From Erythrophleum ivorense (taxonomy: Eukaryota; Streptophyta; Magnoliopsida; Fabales; Fabaceae), in contig JAIUCV010000004.1 of NCBI GenBank assembly GCA_026724425.1, positions 9,372,001 to 9,436,000 on the forward strand: DNA of 64,000 bases. Direction: 5' to 3'. Positions 35,673 through 47,978 of this stretch are shown in pieces; positions within the stretch are counted from its first letter, which is position 1, and every line of letters starts with the position of its first letter. Position numbers and translations under genes: made by a program. The notes below the pieces were generated by a model. It ran no database searches, was not told the DNA's origin, and worked only from the letters and a program-made list of their open reading frames with translations.

Positions 35673-35687
35673 TTCCAGAAAAAAAAA

Positions 35688-35769
35688 AACAAGGCAACAG
35701 ACAGGATTCCATTTGGCCATGTAGGTATACACATTTCACATTCTGGGATCCCATGTTGCTCGTTGATAC
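35688..35769 (-). other. patchwork segment made of two blocks found elsewhere in the window
   Basis: On the minus strand, 35745-35688 (58 bp) matches 55062-55119 with about five mismatches. The directly adjoining 35769-35746 (24 bp) matches 21754-21777 exactly. The next bases on that strand belong to a gypsy LTR fragment. Two unrelated blocks joined without spacer resemble filler DNA at a repaired break. Confidence 0.6.
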
Positions 35770-36224
35770 CAGCGTTGAACAGAGGCAATACAGCGCTGAA
35801 CAGAGGGCAAGAATTTGCAATTTTTGGTCCACCTAGCCTTCGTTCAGCAGGGAGCTTCATGCGACTTGGATGGAGCATCAATTCTGGAGCACTCAACTGA
35901 AGCAACTCAAGGCGTGAAGAAGCAGAAGCTCAATGCCAGCAGCTCGAAGGAACAGAGGGAGCAACGTCCAGAAACAGAGGATGAAGATGTGAAATTTTCT
36001 GGCGGTTCTGTGATGCTGCGCTGGAGGATATATATGGCAGAACTTCTGGATGGGCAATGACCAAAGAACCAGCTGGAAGTGATTCAAATGAAGGGTATAT
36101 ATGTAAGTTGCAGAAGGGCATAATTATGCTTTGAAAAGTCAACTCCTTCATGCATCACGTAGCTTCTTTTTTCTTCATGCAGCACGTCGGTTTTCTTTCT
36201 CCTGCATCACGTCGGGTTCTCACA
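35770..36224 (-). repeat. antisense fragment of a gypsy LTR
   Basis: Read on the minus strand from 36224 it begins TGTGAGAACCCGACGTGATG and follows the first roughly 430 bp of the 40462-42953 LTR (TGTGAGGATCCGACGTGATG) with many substitutions and indels. Shared blocks include CCTCCAGCGCAGCATCACAG and GCTCCAGAATTGATGCTCC. It is an older, truncated relative of the full element. Confidence 0.8.
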
Positions 36225-36307
36225 CATAACAACAACCCTCGTCACTAAAAAGTGTCATTATCTTTGTATATAGAGTTATCTAAGGACTAATTTTGTCCTT
36301 TCAAATT

Positions 36308-36643
36308 AGAGTAAATTATTCAATTCGTTATTGAGTTTAGTTAAAATTATACAAATCTCTAATATATTTTTAAAATATATACAAATTTCTTATAAAACAA
36401 AAAGTTATCATATACTTTAATTTAATTTTAAACTTTTTGACTAAAATTCCCTCAATTAACTTAAATATATTTTTTAAAACTTAAAAAAAATTAAATGGAG
36501 AATATTTTGGTTAAAAATTTTTAAAAATAAATTAAAGTATAAGATAATTTTTTGTTCCAAAAGAGGCTAGTATATATTTTAAAAAAGAGAAAAATTTACG
36601 TAATTTCAATAAAATTCAAGAGGGATTTATATCATTTATTCTT
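36308..36643. repeat. AT-rich hairpin MITE, family A copy 2
   Basis: AGAGTAAATTATTCAA at the left and AGAATAAATGATATAA read from the right end continue as an imperfect inverted repeat for about 100 bp, including TTTTTAAAATATATAC in both arms. It is related to 10573-10892. Confidence 0.7.
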
Positions 36644-39600
36644 AAAATTATAAAATCATTGGATAATTCTATTGAACATGTGCAGCTTGCACGGGCATTC
36701 AAAAAATAAGGTTAACAATTCCTTTTAATGGTGAGGTTTATGGCTAGGAAACAAATATACCAGAGGGATCAATTGCTATTTTTTTAAGATCACGGGACAT
36801 TGCAATTAGATGCAAAATTCAAAGTAAATAAGTATAATTTCTCCTAAATTTAGAAAATTAGAAAATGATAAATTTAAATTGTGTCATAATAAGAGTGTGT
36901 TTAAAATGAAGAAAACCGATAGGTAAAATTGGTGTCAACATTGCATCATGCTTTAAAATTGATTTTTAAATATGACGACACAAAATTAGCATCAGAATTT
37001 TTTTAAAAAAACTTAATTAACCTCTTGTATCATTAAATTGCACCTAATTATTTTGAGTTCGGATTTTTTTTTTGGTTTGATGTGAATAAAATACTATCTT
37101 GTTGAAAAGATATAAAAAAAAAAAGAAAATAGATGAAAATATAAAAAGTTAACCATATATACACTTTTATTATTTTTTTGTCACTCCTTTATTTCTGTCT
37201 AACAAAATAATGTATTGAATAGAAGATGATCTAAATTCAATTATTTTATGCTTTAAGATCTTTGGACATATAATAATATTTATGTTCATGTTACGTCAAC
37301 CTTGGATATAAAGTAATTACTAAATTAAGTTAAGCAAATGCAACACACAGAGACACACACAGCTAGTACAAGGTGGAAAAATAAACTAACGTCATTTGAT
37401 TATAACCATCACTATTTTAACTCATCGTCATGCACCAAGAAAAAAAAAATGAAGCTAATTAAGGTCTTTGTTCAAATTTTATTACTACCTAGTATCAAGT
37501 ATATCAATAAAATGGCTTTTCAAAACTTTTTTGTCTATGAAACAATAAATTACAAAATTTAGTAGGGATTCAATTTTGAATGGAATTTGTAAAGTAGATA
37601 AAGGTCAATAACTAAATTCATTGATTAATTGGTCAAATGAATGCATACATATATTTATCCATCTTATTCAATGTAGAATTACTATTGGCCTCTGGTAAGA
37701 ATTTTCAGCCCTTAGAAACTCTGGAAAACTTGTATATGAAGATTGCCGAATACGTAACACATTCTGATTGGAGATGACATCAAATCAATGTTATTACTTC
37801 CCAGGTCGGGCGTATGGAAAATCATGCTTCGTTTGGTCGGAAAATCACAAGCATTTATTCAAGTTCACGTTGACAAAGCCATTGCAATTTGTTATTTTCT
37901 AGCTTTTAGTGAGGAAAAACTTGCGCACCGTTGCCAAAGCCCAAAACGCAATAAGCCAATGGTGACAAAACAATCTCATCAAAGTCAATTTCGTTTTCTG
38001 TCCCTTTAATAATTACTTGTGGAAACGGAATAATTGATAAAATTTTCAATAGGGCACGTTCGATATCTTGGGGAAAAGGTGAAAGAGTGCATTAAAAATG
38101 AAATTTATCTAATTTATGTAATATTTATTATATTATTATTATTTAATAATATTTATTTTTTTTTATTTTTTTAAAAATAGAGATATGAGAATTATTTTCA
38201 ATCAATTCTATTCACTTTTTCATTATATTTCTCTTTTTTATATCTAACACTGTCTCTTGTATCAACTGTATTGTGACATTCTAATCACTTTTTCATTCCC
38301 TTTTCTATTATTTTCACTTACATTTTCCCTTACATTTTCACTTTTTCAAGAGATAATTAATGATATCTATATGTGACATTTTATCCTACTCAAAAGTTAA
38401 CAAAAATTTTAAAGAATTTTGGCTCACAAAATCTTTTCAAAATTTTGAAAATATTATATGAAAATAATATATTTTGATGTGTAGTACAGATTTTAGAAAA
38501 AGATTGGAGAGGGTTGGAATGTTTTGGATTCCCATGTAGGAATATTTTTCATATTGTCGAAATTTTCGTCTTTATACTAATACATTTTCAAAAATAATAA
38601 ATAATTAAGTATATCAAATAACTAATTAAGTAATTATTAAATTACAAATAAATATAAAATATCAAACTATTTTATATATTAAAATTAAATAAAAATAAGA
38701 ATATAATACATAATAAAATAACTACTCCAATAATATATGAAATAAAAATAAATTAAAAATTAAAAATTAATATAATAATATACATATAAAATATAAATAA
38801 ATTGATAAATGTATTAATATAAAGAAAACATTGTATTATAATAACATAAATTTTAACATTAATGAAATAATAGTTATAATAGTAACTAAATAATAAAATA
38901 TCAATATAAAAAATATGATGATAATATGTAAAATTATTAGGAGTATTTTAAAATAAATTAGGTTAAATTTTCTTTGGTCCTTACAATTTCATTCAAAATT
39001 TTTCATTTTGTTCTTATAGTTATGAAATAAAATTAACCTGCATGTATATAAAGAATGCTAAAATGACATATAGTTAACCATATGTTAGGAAAATTTAACA
39101 ACACTCTTACAAAAGTTTAACAACAAGGATTAAATTAAAATTTTTTTAAAACTATGAAAACTTAATTACAAAATTTTTAAACTATAGAAACTAAATTAAA
39201 AATTAAGTAAAATTTAAGGGACCAAAATAATAATTTAACCAAAATATTATTAAAGTATCTTGAAACTTAGCAAAGTTGACCAAGAATATTCAAGATGAGC
39301 CAAATATCATATTGCTATACTCTTGCAAACCGAACGCCCCTCTATATCTTTTTTCTTTTAACTTTGTTAATTTTGATAAAATATCGATTATATCTTTTTA
39401 ATGATAACTTATTAATTGTCATACTAAACATGAAAATCTTAATATCATTGGAACTTATAACTTGATATCCTGTATCATAATATTTAAGGTAACAAAAAAA
39501 TATGAGAAAACAATGCAGCAAATGACACCATATATATAGTTTTTTTTATAGCTTTGTTCATTAGGATGGCAACTAGCCATTGTCGTTTATAAGTTGATAC

Positions 39601-39789
39601 AAATATCATAAGCAAGAAGATATTCTATCAAACACAACATTTTTACTGATTATTGCTCTATCTTGTGTAACTTCGTCGACCACATTCTGGAGAACAACTA
39701 GAAAACCAAACAGCCATAGCTAGCATAGGTTTCCTGCAACAACACACACATATACCAGCCTGAGGAAGTCCAACGTTAATGTGTCCGCA
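36644..39789. other. intergenic DNA, no recognised gene
   Basis: AT-rich throughout, especially 38570-38940. Short frames at 37338-37562 and 37788-38009 have no family features. The last part is the 3' flank of the minus-strand kinase pseudogene. Confidence 0.5.
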
Positions 39790-40128
39790 TTATGGCGCAT
39801 ATGATAGAATGAATCTTAACCAGGTTCCAAGTTCTGTAATGCTTAGTTTATTGACTGAAGAAGGTGTTTCATTCTCATGCAATGTAGAGTATCCATGATC
39901 ATGTGCATGACCTTCAAGAAAGAAACCTGGTTCTTTAGGCTCAGGCAAGGCCATCTTGCTGTCTAACATCAGAACCACAGATGACATGTTAGGCCTGTCT
40001 TGAGGATGCTTTTGTAGACACAATAGACCGATATGGACCATGCGCGCCACATCAGATGAAATGGAGGAGCCCCTGAGGCATTCATCAATCAGCTCCACAG
40101 TTTGTCCTTCAATCCACAAGCTCCATGC
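39790..40128 (-). pseudogene. last exon of kinase pseudogene (C-terminal kinase and tail)
   Basis: Acceptor TTTAG directly precedes GCATGGAGC (AWSLWIEGQ), matching the GH|AW boundary of the family. It contains CLQKHPQDRPNMSSVVLML and the S-locus-type tail KEPGFFLEG. The end LGTWLRFILSYAP runs past the usual short terminus, so the original stop was probably lost or shifted. Confidence 0.85.
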
Positions 40129-40461
40129 CTAAATGCAAGTGTGAATGTATCATTCATTGGTTTGATTTAAGGAAAATGTCATAAGACCTTTCAAAAACTT
40201 GAACCCTTTGGTGAAGGCTCATAAATAATTTTATTGTAGTCTTTAACATGCTCTCCTCACATGATGAAAGTGTGGACAAAGCATAAACTCTCCATATATT
40301 GTACTGAAACTTAATTCTAATTAAGGAAATAGAGGCTGACAATGATTGAATTCCCGACCACTTGGTTAAGAAGCTTTGGCGACTAATACAATGTAATGTT
40401 AAAGACCATTCAGAATCCAAAGCTCACAATATGTTTGAATTGAGATAAACGAAAGAGAAGG

Positions 40462-42953
40462 TGTGAGGATCCGACGTGATGCAGGGAAGAAAAACCGACG
40501 TGCTGCTGCATGAAGAAAACAGGCGCTACGTGATGTATGAAGTTTGACTTTTCCATGTTAATCTAGCAGCTGCCACGTATGGAGTTTTGTCCTTCTGCAA
40601 CTTACATATTTACCCTCCATTTTAATCACTTCAGCTGGTTTGTTTTGGTCATTTCCTCCTCTAATTTCTGCAGCTCATATCCTCCAGCGCAGCATCACAG
40701 AACCGCCATCTTCATCCTCTGTTTCTGGACGCTGGCTTCTTGGTTTCTTCGAGCTGCTGTGGCTGTTTCTTTTTGCTGTAAAGTGCTCCAGAATTGATGC
40801 TCCATCCAAGTCGCATGAAACGCTCGCTGCTGGACGAACTGGGGGTTGAGTGAAAACTGCAAATTCTTGCTTCTCTGTTCAGCGCTGTGCTGCCCCTGTT
40901 CAGCGTGTTACTGTCATTGTGTGCTGTTCCCTCAGTTTCTGCATGCTGTACGAGCTGTTGCTGTTTTTATCTGGTAGGAAAGCTTCATTTCAGTCGCATA
41001 TTTCCTTTTGTTGGATGAAGTCTGGAGCTGACCGAAAATTTCCTTCTTCTTCCCTGTTTCAGCGTTAGTTTGAGGTTGAATTCTAGCTGCAAGCTCTCTT
41101 CGAATCTGGTTGGGTTTTACTGCTATTTTTGGGTGAGAGCAAGCCAGAAAATTTCTATTTCTTCTCCTCTGTTCTGCGCCTTCTTACTGCCCCTGTGTAG
41201 CGTTGACTTGTTCTGGTTCTGGGTTGAATTTCAGCTGCAGAAATCCTCTCCCTGAGTTGCTAAATTCCAGTGCTGGTTTGCTGAAAAAAATATCACGCCA
41301 GAAACTCCTCTTCCCAAGCTAGCCATTCTGCTGTACGTAATTCTTCTGCTGGATTTATTCTTCAACGTCTCTGCTCCTTGTTTTTAATTGTTGAACGCGT
41401 TCTGTATGGCCAACTAAGGAAAATCTTGTACAGAAAAAAAAAATGTGTGGCAAAAGGATGATTTGGTTGGATAAAATTTTGATTTCAATTATATTAAACT
41501 ATACGCCCATTTTCCTATACATTAATTCTCCCCCTAAAATTCTGCATATAGGTATATATATACCATTTTAATTAAGGACCAAAACCCCCCTGTGCTCCTA
41601 TTAGAATAAATTTTCCGATTAAAGATGGTAGGCATTTCTTTTAATTTTTGAAATTGGGTTAGCTTCTAAATGGAACCAAGGAAGTGAAGGTACAAAATAT
41701 GTAGGAGAAAAATACTGTACGCGTATGGAAGGAAGGCGAAAAATTAGTAGAGGAAGAAATTTTAAATTAGGATAGGTCCAAGCCCTATATGAAATTGATT
41801 GGGGTGATTCACTTTCTAAACTCTGGTAAATGGGTCTTGTAGGGTATTCAGGAGACTGAGATATAGCCGAAGAACGGGTCAGGGAATTTCTGTGGTATCT
41901 TGGAAGGTGAGTAAGTAACGCGGACCAAAGACTTAGGAAATTCTTATTTCTGTTCTTAAGTTTCCTTGCAGTGTTTTAAGAATTTGATTCTCTATTTATG
42001 GAGATATATATTTCAAAAATATAGTCATAAGCATATTTACCAAAATTTGATTTAAATTGGGAATTTTGCAAGTTTACGGATGTTGTGTTAATTGGAAATC
42101 CTACTGTGAAACTGATCTGAACATATTTTGTCTGAAATGCTATTTGGTAATTTTATGGAGTTATCTGCTCAGAACCCTGTAGCTAACAGCAGTAGATGTT
42201 AGCTCTGGTGCACCATGATCTGAACCTCAGCTAGCAGGGGTGGTGCTAGCCCCGTGTGTAGGCCACCACACGCGGAGTTATTTTATTTTCGCAAGCTGAA
42301 AGCTTTGCGTCTTTAGTGATTTTCCCCGCGAGCTGTGTGCTCTACGTCTGTGTTCCGATTGGTTCTGTTTAGATGCGTTCGGTGTATTTTGAAAAAGGAG
42401 TTGATTTAAAATCTGTTTCATATGGTCTATATCTGTATATATATAGGTGTAAACCTATTTGACCTACATTTATTTTAAAAAGGGTCGGTGTGCTTATTCA
42501 CTGAGTATTCGACTCATTTTTTGTATATATATATTTTTCAGAGAGCAGTAGGGACTCTAGTCTGCCCCCAGCCGCCTTCTAGTGGCTGACCTCTGGAGAC
42601 GTTCTTTGGCGAGCCTGCGGAGCTCTTGTGGGTGTCTTTTGATTGTATATATATTTTTTGTTTGAAACTTTGTAAAACCTTGTAAAGCTGGCTCCACTGA
42701 ATCATTGTTAGGGTATCCCCACACCTCAGATGTTTTCTTTTGGTCTGATTGCGCCCTTTCGGGCTATATTGTACTGTCTGAGCGTTTGTAGAAATTTCGG
42801 GAGGTCTACGTTATAGAGGAGACTCTGCCGAAATTTCTACAAATGTCCTCTAAAGAAAAACTCATATGTTTCATATGATTCAAACGAATGCCATAAGTAT
42901 TTCCTCTATAATTCCGCTTCCGCGCATGTGTACTTAAAATTTGGGGTGTGACA
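40462..42953 (+). repeat. 5' LTR of gypsy element
   Basis: 2,492 bp. I counted about 19 base differences from the 3' LTR plus an A-run length difference near 41434, i.e. over 99% identity. TATATATATAGG at about 42437 is a TATA-like candidate. Short open frames inside it occur identically in the other LTR and are not genes. Confidence 0.95.
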
Positions 42954-42956
42954 GTT

Positions 42957-42968
42957 TGGTATCAGAGC
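42957..42968 (+). promoter_or_regulatory. gypsy primer-binding site
   Basis: TGGTATCAGAGC lies three bases inside the 5' LTR end and matches the complement of the initiator tRNA-Met 3' end. Confidence 0.9.
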
Positions 42969-43177
42969 TTAGGTTCTTTCTATGGTCCTGTGGAGCAAGA
43001 GTTTTCAGTGGAATCTCAATTATGGTTATGAACCCGGGCGTAACTATACTTGAGATGTCATTGAAAACCTTATAGGGTATTCTAAGTCCTTCCTTTGCGC
43101 CTATTGTCTTGTTATATGCTATTTCCAATCTGGACAATGATTTGAATTATGTTCATATTCTTTTGTAGTGTGTGGAG

Positions 43178-45559
43178 ATGCCTCCCAAAGTTCGTTCGGT
43201 TAACAGATTAGCAGCCGTGGATGAGGCTGTAGATGAGGCTTCTGCAAGTGCCTCAGCCCAACAAACTACTCCACCTGTCAGAGGCCGTGGTCGAGGTCGG
43301 GGTAGGGGTCGAGGAACTATTCGGCCCCCTAGACAAGCCTCACCTGCAGATAGGGCAGAGCCTCCACAGCCTGTGGAGGAACTTGCACCACCCGTTCAGC
43401 CAAGACCGGCCGGGCCTGGGGTGATGAGGGAGGAGAGAGAGGTCCCAGTAACCCTCTCCCAGTTCTTAAAATTGAAGCCTCCCACTTATTCTGGGACAGA
43501 AAGTCAGGAGGATCCCCAGTTGTTCATTGATGGCATTGAGAAGATATGCCGAGCTCTGAGTTGCTCAAGTGCAAAATCCGCTGAGTTTGCCGGGTTTCAG
43601 TTACAAGATGCGGCTTATGTGTGGTATCAAACTTTACTGGGGGAAAGGCCGATTGGAGCTCCTCCGATGTTGTGGGAAGAGTTTAAGGGACTCTTTATGG
43701 ACCACTTCTTACCACAGAGTGTCCGGGATGCTCGGGCCAGAGAATTTGAAGGGCTCAAGTTAATTCCAGGCATGAGCGTTTCTGATTATGACATCTGGTT
43801 CACCCAGTTGTCCCGCTATGCCCCACACCTAGTCCCTACTGAGAGGGATAGGATTAAGCGGTTTGTGAATGGGCTACCTCGCATGTTGTATAGGGTGATT
43901 GCTCCACAGATGAATCTCTTTCCTTCATACTCAGCTGCGGTGGATTGTGTACGCATGATAGAGATGAGAGACAGGGAGGAGGACACTGCTCAGAGAAAAA
44001 GGAAGCGGGATGGTGATGGGAGACAGGGAGGTAGTTCCTTTGTAGCTGGACCTTCTTATAGTCCCAGGCCTCAGAGTTATCAGAGATTCACTCCAGCTTT
44101 TACGGGGCCTGCGACCTCATTTTCCACCGGTACTGACTGGTCCAGAGCATCGTTCCAAGGGGTTAGCACGATGTCTACCCCAGTTACTACTCCATCCCGT
44201 CAGTCTAGAGGTCCCTGTTCTATTTGTGGAAAGGTACACTCAGGCACTTGCTACAGAGAGACGGGAGCATGTTTTCGTTGTGGGCAAATGGGACACTTGG
44301 TGAGAGACTGTCCTCAGTGTTACCCTGATTCGAGTCAGGCATCGGTTCGACCCGCCAGGCAATTTTCAACGGGGACTCCATCTACCGGTGTAGCTACGGT
44401 TCAGAGTGGCAGAGGTAGTAGCAGTAGGACAGTAGTGGGCAGAGGACAGACGACTGCAGGACGAGGTCAGGCTCGGGTTTTTGCCCTAAATAGACAAGAC
44501 GCACAAGCATCAAACGCCGTGGTGACAGGTACAGTTACGGTTTGTTCTCATGCTGCTTATTCCTTATTTGATCCTGGTTCTACACATTCCTATGTATCTC
44601 CCTACTTTGTAAAGAAGATTGGTAAGGACTCTGAAAAGTTAGAGTGCCCATTGCTGGTGGCAACACCAGTAGGGGAATCTGTAAAGGTAGATCGGGTATA
44701 TAAGGCATGTATGATTGCACTGGCTGATTGTGAGACGTTGGTTGATCTGATAGTGCTTTCAATAGCGGAGTTCGATGTAATACTTGGGATGGATTGGTTA
44801 GCATCCTGCTATGCAGTGGTGGATTGCCATCTTAAGCAAGTGAGATGTAATTTTCCTGAAAAATCATCCCTTGTCATTCAAGGTGACCGAAGTGAAGCAC
44901 CAAACAATTTAATATCTGTGATAGAAGCTCAAAGGCTCTTAAAGAAGGGGTATCAAGGATATTTAGCGATGGTTCGGGATCTGGAAGTACAAGTCCCAGT
45001 ATTGGAACAGGTTCCTATAGTAAGAGAATTCCCTGACATTTTCCCCGAGGAATTACCAGGATTACCTCCTGAAAGGGACATTGAATTTTGTATTGATGTG
45101 TTATCAGGCACTCAGCCTATATCTATTCCTCCCTATCGAATGGCACCTCTGGAGCTTGGTGAACTAAAGAACCAATTGCAAGATCTGTTGGACAAGGGTT
45201 TTATTCGCCCTAGTACGTCCCCTTGGGGCGCACCAGTTCTTTTTGTTAAGAAGAAGGATGGTTCTCTTCGCTTATGTGTAGATTACAGACAACTGAATAA
45301 AGTGACAGTGAAGAATAAGTACCCTTTGCCTCGTATAGATGATCTATTTGACCAATTACAGGGGGCTCAATACTTCTCTAAGATTGATTTAAGATCAGGT
45401 TATCATCAGCTACGAATCAGAAGGGAAGATATCTCAAAAACTGCTTTTAGAACCCGGTATGGTCACTATGAATTTCTAGTGATGCCGTTTGGGTTAACCA
45501 ATGCCCCGGCTGCCTTTATGGACTTGATGAATCGAGTGTTTAAGCCATTTCTGGATTGA
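43178..45559 (+). pseudogene. gypsy gag-protease-reverse transcriptase, first part, ended by an in-frame stop
   Basis: Starts MPPKVRSVNRL, a usual chromovirus gag beginning; the frame is also open two codons upstream from a GTG. An RG-rich N-terminus is followed by the retrotransposon gag domain (about residues 110-230), zinc knuckle CFRCGQMGHLVRDC (about 365), aspartic protease with DPGSTHSYVS (about 464, DPG where DTG or DSG is common), and reverse transcriptase from about 650 with LFVKKKDGSLRLCVDYRQLN and KIDLRSGYHQL. A TGA at 45557-45559 ends the frame eight codons before the FIDD catalytic motif. The rest continues in the same frame, so this is a single-base break. Confidence 0.92.
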
Positions 45560-47920
45560 TTTGTGATCGTATTCATTGATGATATTTTGATTTATTCTAA
45601 GGGTTATGAAGAACATGAACAGCATCTGAGAATGGCATTACAAGTGTTACGGGAACATCAACTGTATGCTAAACTTTCTAAATGCCAGTTTTGGCTAGAA
45701 AGGATTGCCTTTTTGGGCCATGTAATCTCGAGAGATGGGGTGCAAGTTGATCCTAGTAAAGTGGAAGCGGTTCAAAAATGGCCGAGGCCTACTACCGTTA
45801 CCGAGATTCGCAGTTTCTTGGGCTTGGTAGGCTATTATCGTCGGTTTGTTAAAGACTTTTCTAAGATAGCTGCCCCACTGACAAAACTAACCCAGAAAAA
45901 TGTGAAATTTCAGTGGTCTGAGCTGTGTGAAGAAGGGTTTCAGAAATTGAAGGATTGTCTGACTTCTGCACCAGTTTTGGCATTACCCTCGGGATCGGGG
46001 GGTTATGTGGTGTATTGTGATGCTTCTGGGATTGGTCTGGGATGTGTATTGATGCAACATGGTCATGTCATTGCTTATGCCTCTAGACAACTTAAGAAGC
46101 ATGAACAGAATTATCCGACCCATGATTTAGAAATGGCGGCAGTAGTTTTCGCTCTCAAAATCTGGAGACACTATTTGTATGGGGAGACATGTGAGATTTA
46201 TACAGATCATAAAAGCCTTAAGTACATTTTCCAACAGCGGGATCTGAATCTGAGGCAAAGAAGGTGGATGGAATTACTCAAGGATTATGATTGTACCATT
46301 TTATACCATCCAGGTAAGGCGAATGTAGTCGCAGATGCTTTGAGCAGGAAATCTATGGGGAGCTTGAGCCATATTGCGGAGACACGGAGACCACTAATTT
46401 TAGATCTTCATAAGATTGAGCGTTCAGGAATCCAATTGGAGATTAGAGAGCCAGGAATGTTGTTGGCTCATGTGCAGCTTCATTCATCCTTGTTTGAGAG
46501 GTTGAAAGTTGCCCAAGTCAGAGATGCACAAATAAGGAAATTGGTGGAGGACGTCAAAGGTGGAGGGAAGAATGAGTTCATTTTAGATTCAAATGGTGTT
46601 TTATGGTTCGGTACTCGATTGTGCGTGCCAAATGTAGATGAATTGAAGAGGGAACTGATGGAAGAAGCTCATTGTTCTCGGTATACGATCCATCCCGGTT
46701 CTACCAAGATGTACCAAGATTTAAAGCAAGTATACTGGTGGGAAGGTATGAAGAGAGACATAGCAAATTTTGTTTCCCATTGTTTGGCATGTCAGCAAGT
46801 TAAGGCAGAACATCAGAAACCTGCAGGGCTACATCAACGGCTCGAAATACCCGAGTGGAAGTGGGAGAGAATTACTATGGACTTTGTAACAGGATTACCT
46901 CGAACAGTAAGGGGTTATGATTCCATTTGGGTGATTGTGGACAGACTTGCTAAGACAGCTCATTTTCTCCCTGTGAAGACAACCTATAATGTAGCAAAAT
47001 ATGCACAGCTTTATCTGAATGAGATAGTGAAGCTTCATGGTATACCAGTGTCTATAATTTCTGATCGAGGACCCCAATTTACTTCTAAGTTTTGGAGAGC
47101 CTTTCAAGAGGCTATGGGTACCCGATTAGATCTTAGCACTGCCTTTCATCCGCAGACTGATGGGCAATCTGAGAGGACTGTACAAATAATAGAAGATATG
47201 CTAAGATTGTGTGTTATGGATTTTGGTGGTAGCTGGGATAATTATTTATCATTGGTGGAATTTGCTTATAATAATAGCTATCAAGCTAGCATACAGATGG
47301 CACCATTCGAGGCATTATATGGGAGACGGTGCAGGTCTCCCATTGGGTGGTTTGAAACTGGAGAAGTTAAGTCATTAGGACCTGAATTGGTGCAAGATGC
47401 CTTAGACAAGGTGAAAGTAATTAAGGAGAGATTGGTAGCAGCTCAGAGCAGGCAAAAGGCGTATGTGGACCATCGACGCCGTGATTTGGAGTTTATGATT
47501 GGAGATTATGTGTTTCTCAGGGTGTCACCTATGAAAGGTGTGATGAGATTTGGGAAAAAGGGAAAGTTGACCCCGAGGTATGTGGGACCATTTGAGATCT
47601 TAGAGCGAGTTGGGGCTGTAGCTTATCGGTTAGCATTGCCACCAGAATTATCTAATATTCACCCAGTATTTCATGTTTCAATGTTAAGGAAATATTTACC
47701 TGATCCTTCTCATGTGTTACAGAACCAAGATGTTTCTTTAGGTGAAGATTTAGCTTATGAAGAAGTTCCTGTTGCAATTCTGGATAGACAAACGAAAAAG
47801 CTACGTTCTAAGGAAATTGTGTCAGTGAAAGTTCTGTGGCGTCACCATACACCAGAGGAAGCTACATGGGAAATGGAAAGCGAAATGCGTGCAAAATACC
47901 CCTATTTATTTGAGAACTAA
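45560..47920 (+). pseudogene. gypsy reverse transcriptase-RNase H-integrase-chromodomain, second part
   Basis: Same frame as the preceding part, open to TAA at 47918. It has the reverse transcriptase motif FIDDILIYSKG, RNase H with YCDASGIGLG and TDHKSLKY, and the integrase HHCC zinc region around 46690-46800 (HCLACQQVK). The integrase core has catalytic residues in TMDFVTGLP, ISDRGPQF and QSERTVQ. The end PVAILDRQTKKLRSKEI... EATWEMESEM is chromodomain-like, which in chromoviruses guides insertion towards particular chromatin. All pol domains look complete apart from the upstream stop. No start codon for separate expression is evident. Confidence 0.92.
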
Positions 47921-47966
47921 GGTTAGTATGTATATGTATATATAAATTCGGGGACCGAATTTTTTT

Positions 47967-47977
47967 AGGGGGAGAGA
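47967..47977 (+). promoter_or_regulatory. gypsy polypurine tract
   Basis: AGGGGGAGAGA ends one base before the 3' LTR, the expected place for the plus-strand DNA primer. Confidence 0.9.
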
Positions 47978-47978
47978 T

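Noticed and set aside
35746..35769. GGTATCAACGAGCAACATGGG resembles a cDNA template-switch adapter
   Set aside because: It lacks several adapter bases, the same 24-mer also occurs at 21754-21777 in ordinary genomic context, and the flank is an antisense LTR. Adapter contamination is unlikely.
40579..41255. Four small open frames, repeated at 48096-48772
   Set aside because: They lie inside the LTRs, occur identically in both, and have no protein features; they are chance frames in a GC-richer LTR segment.
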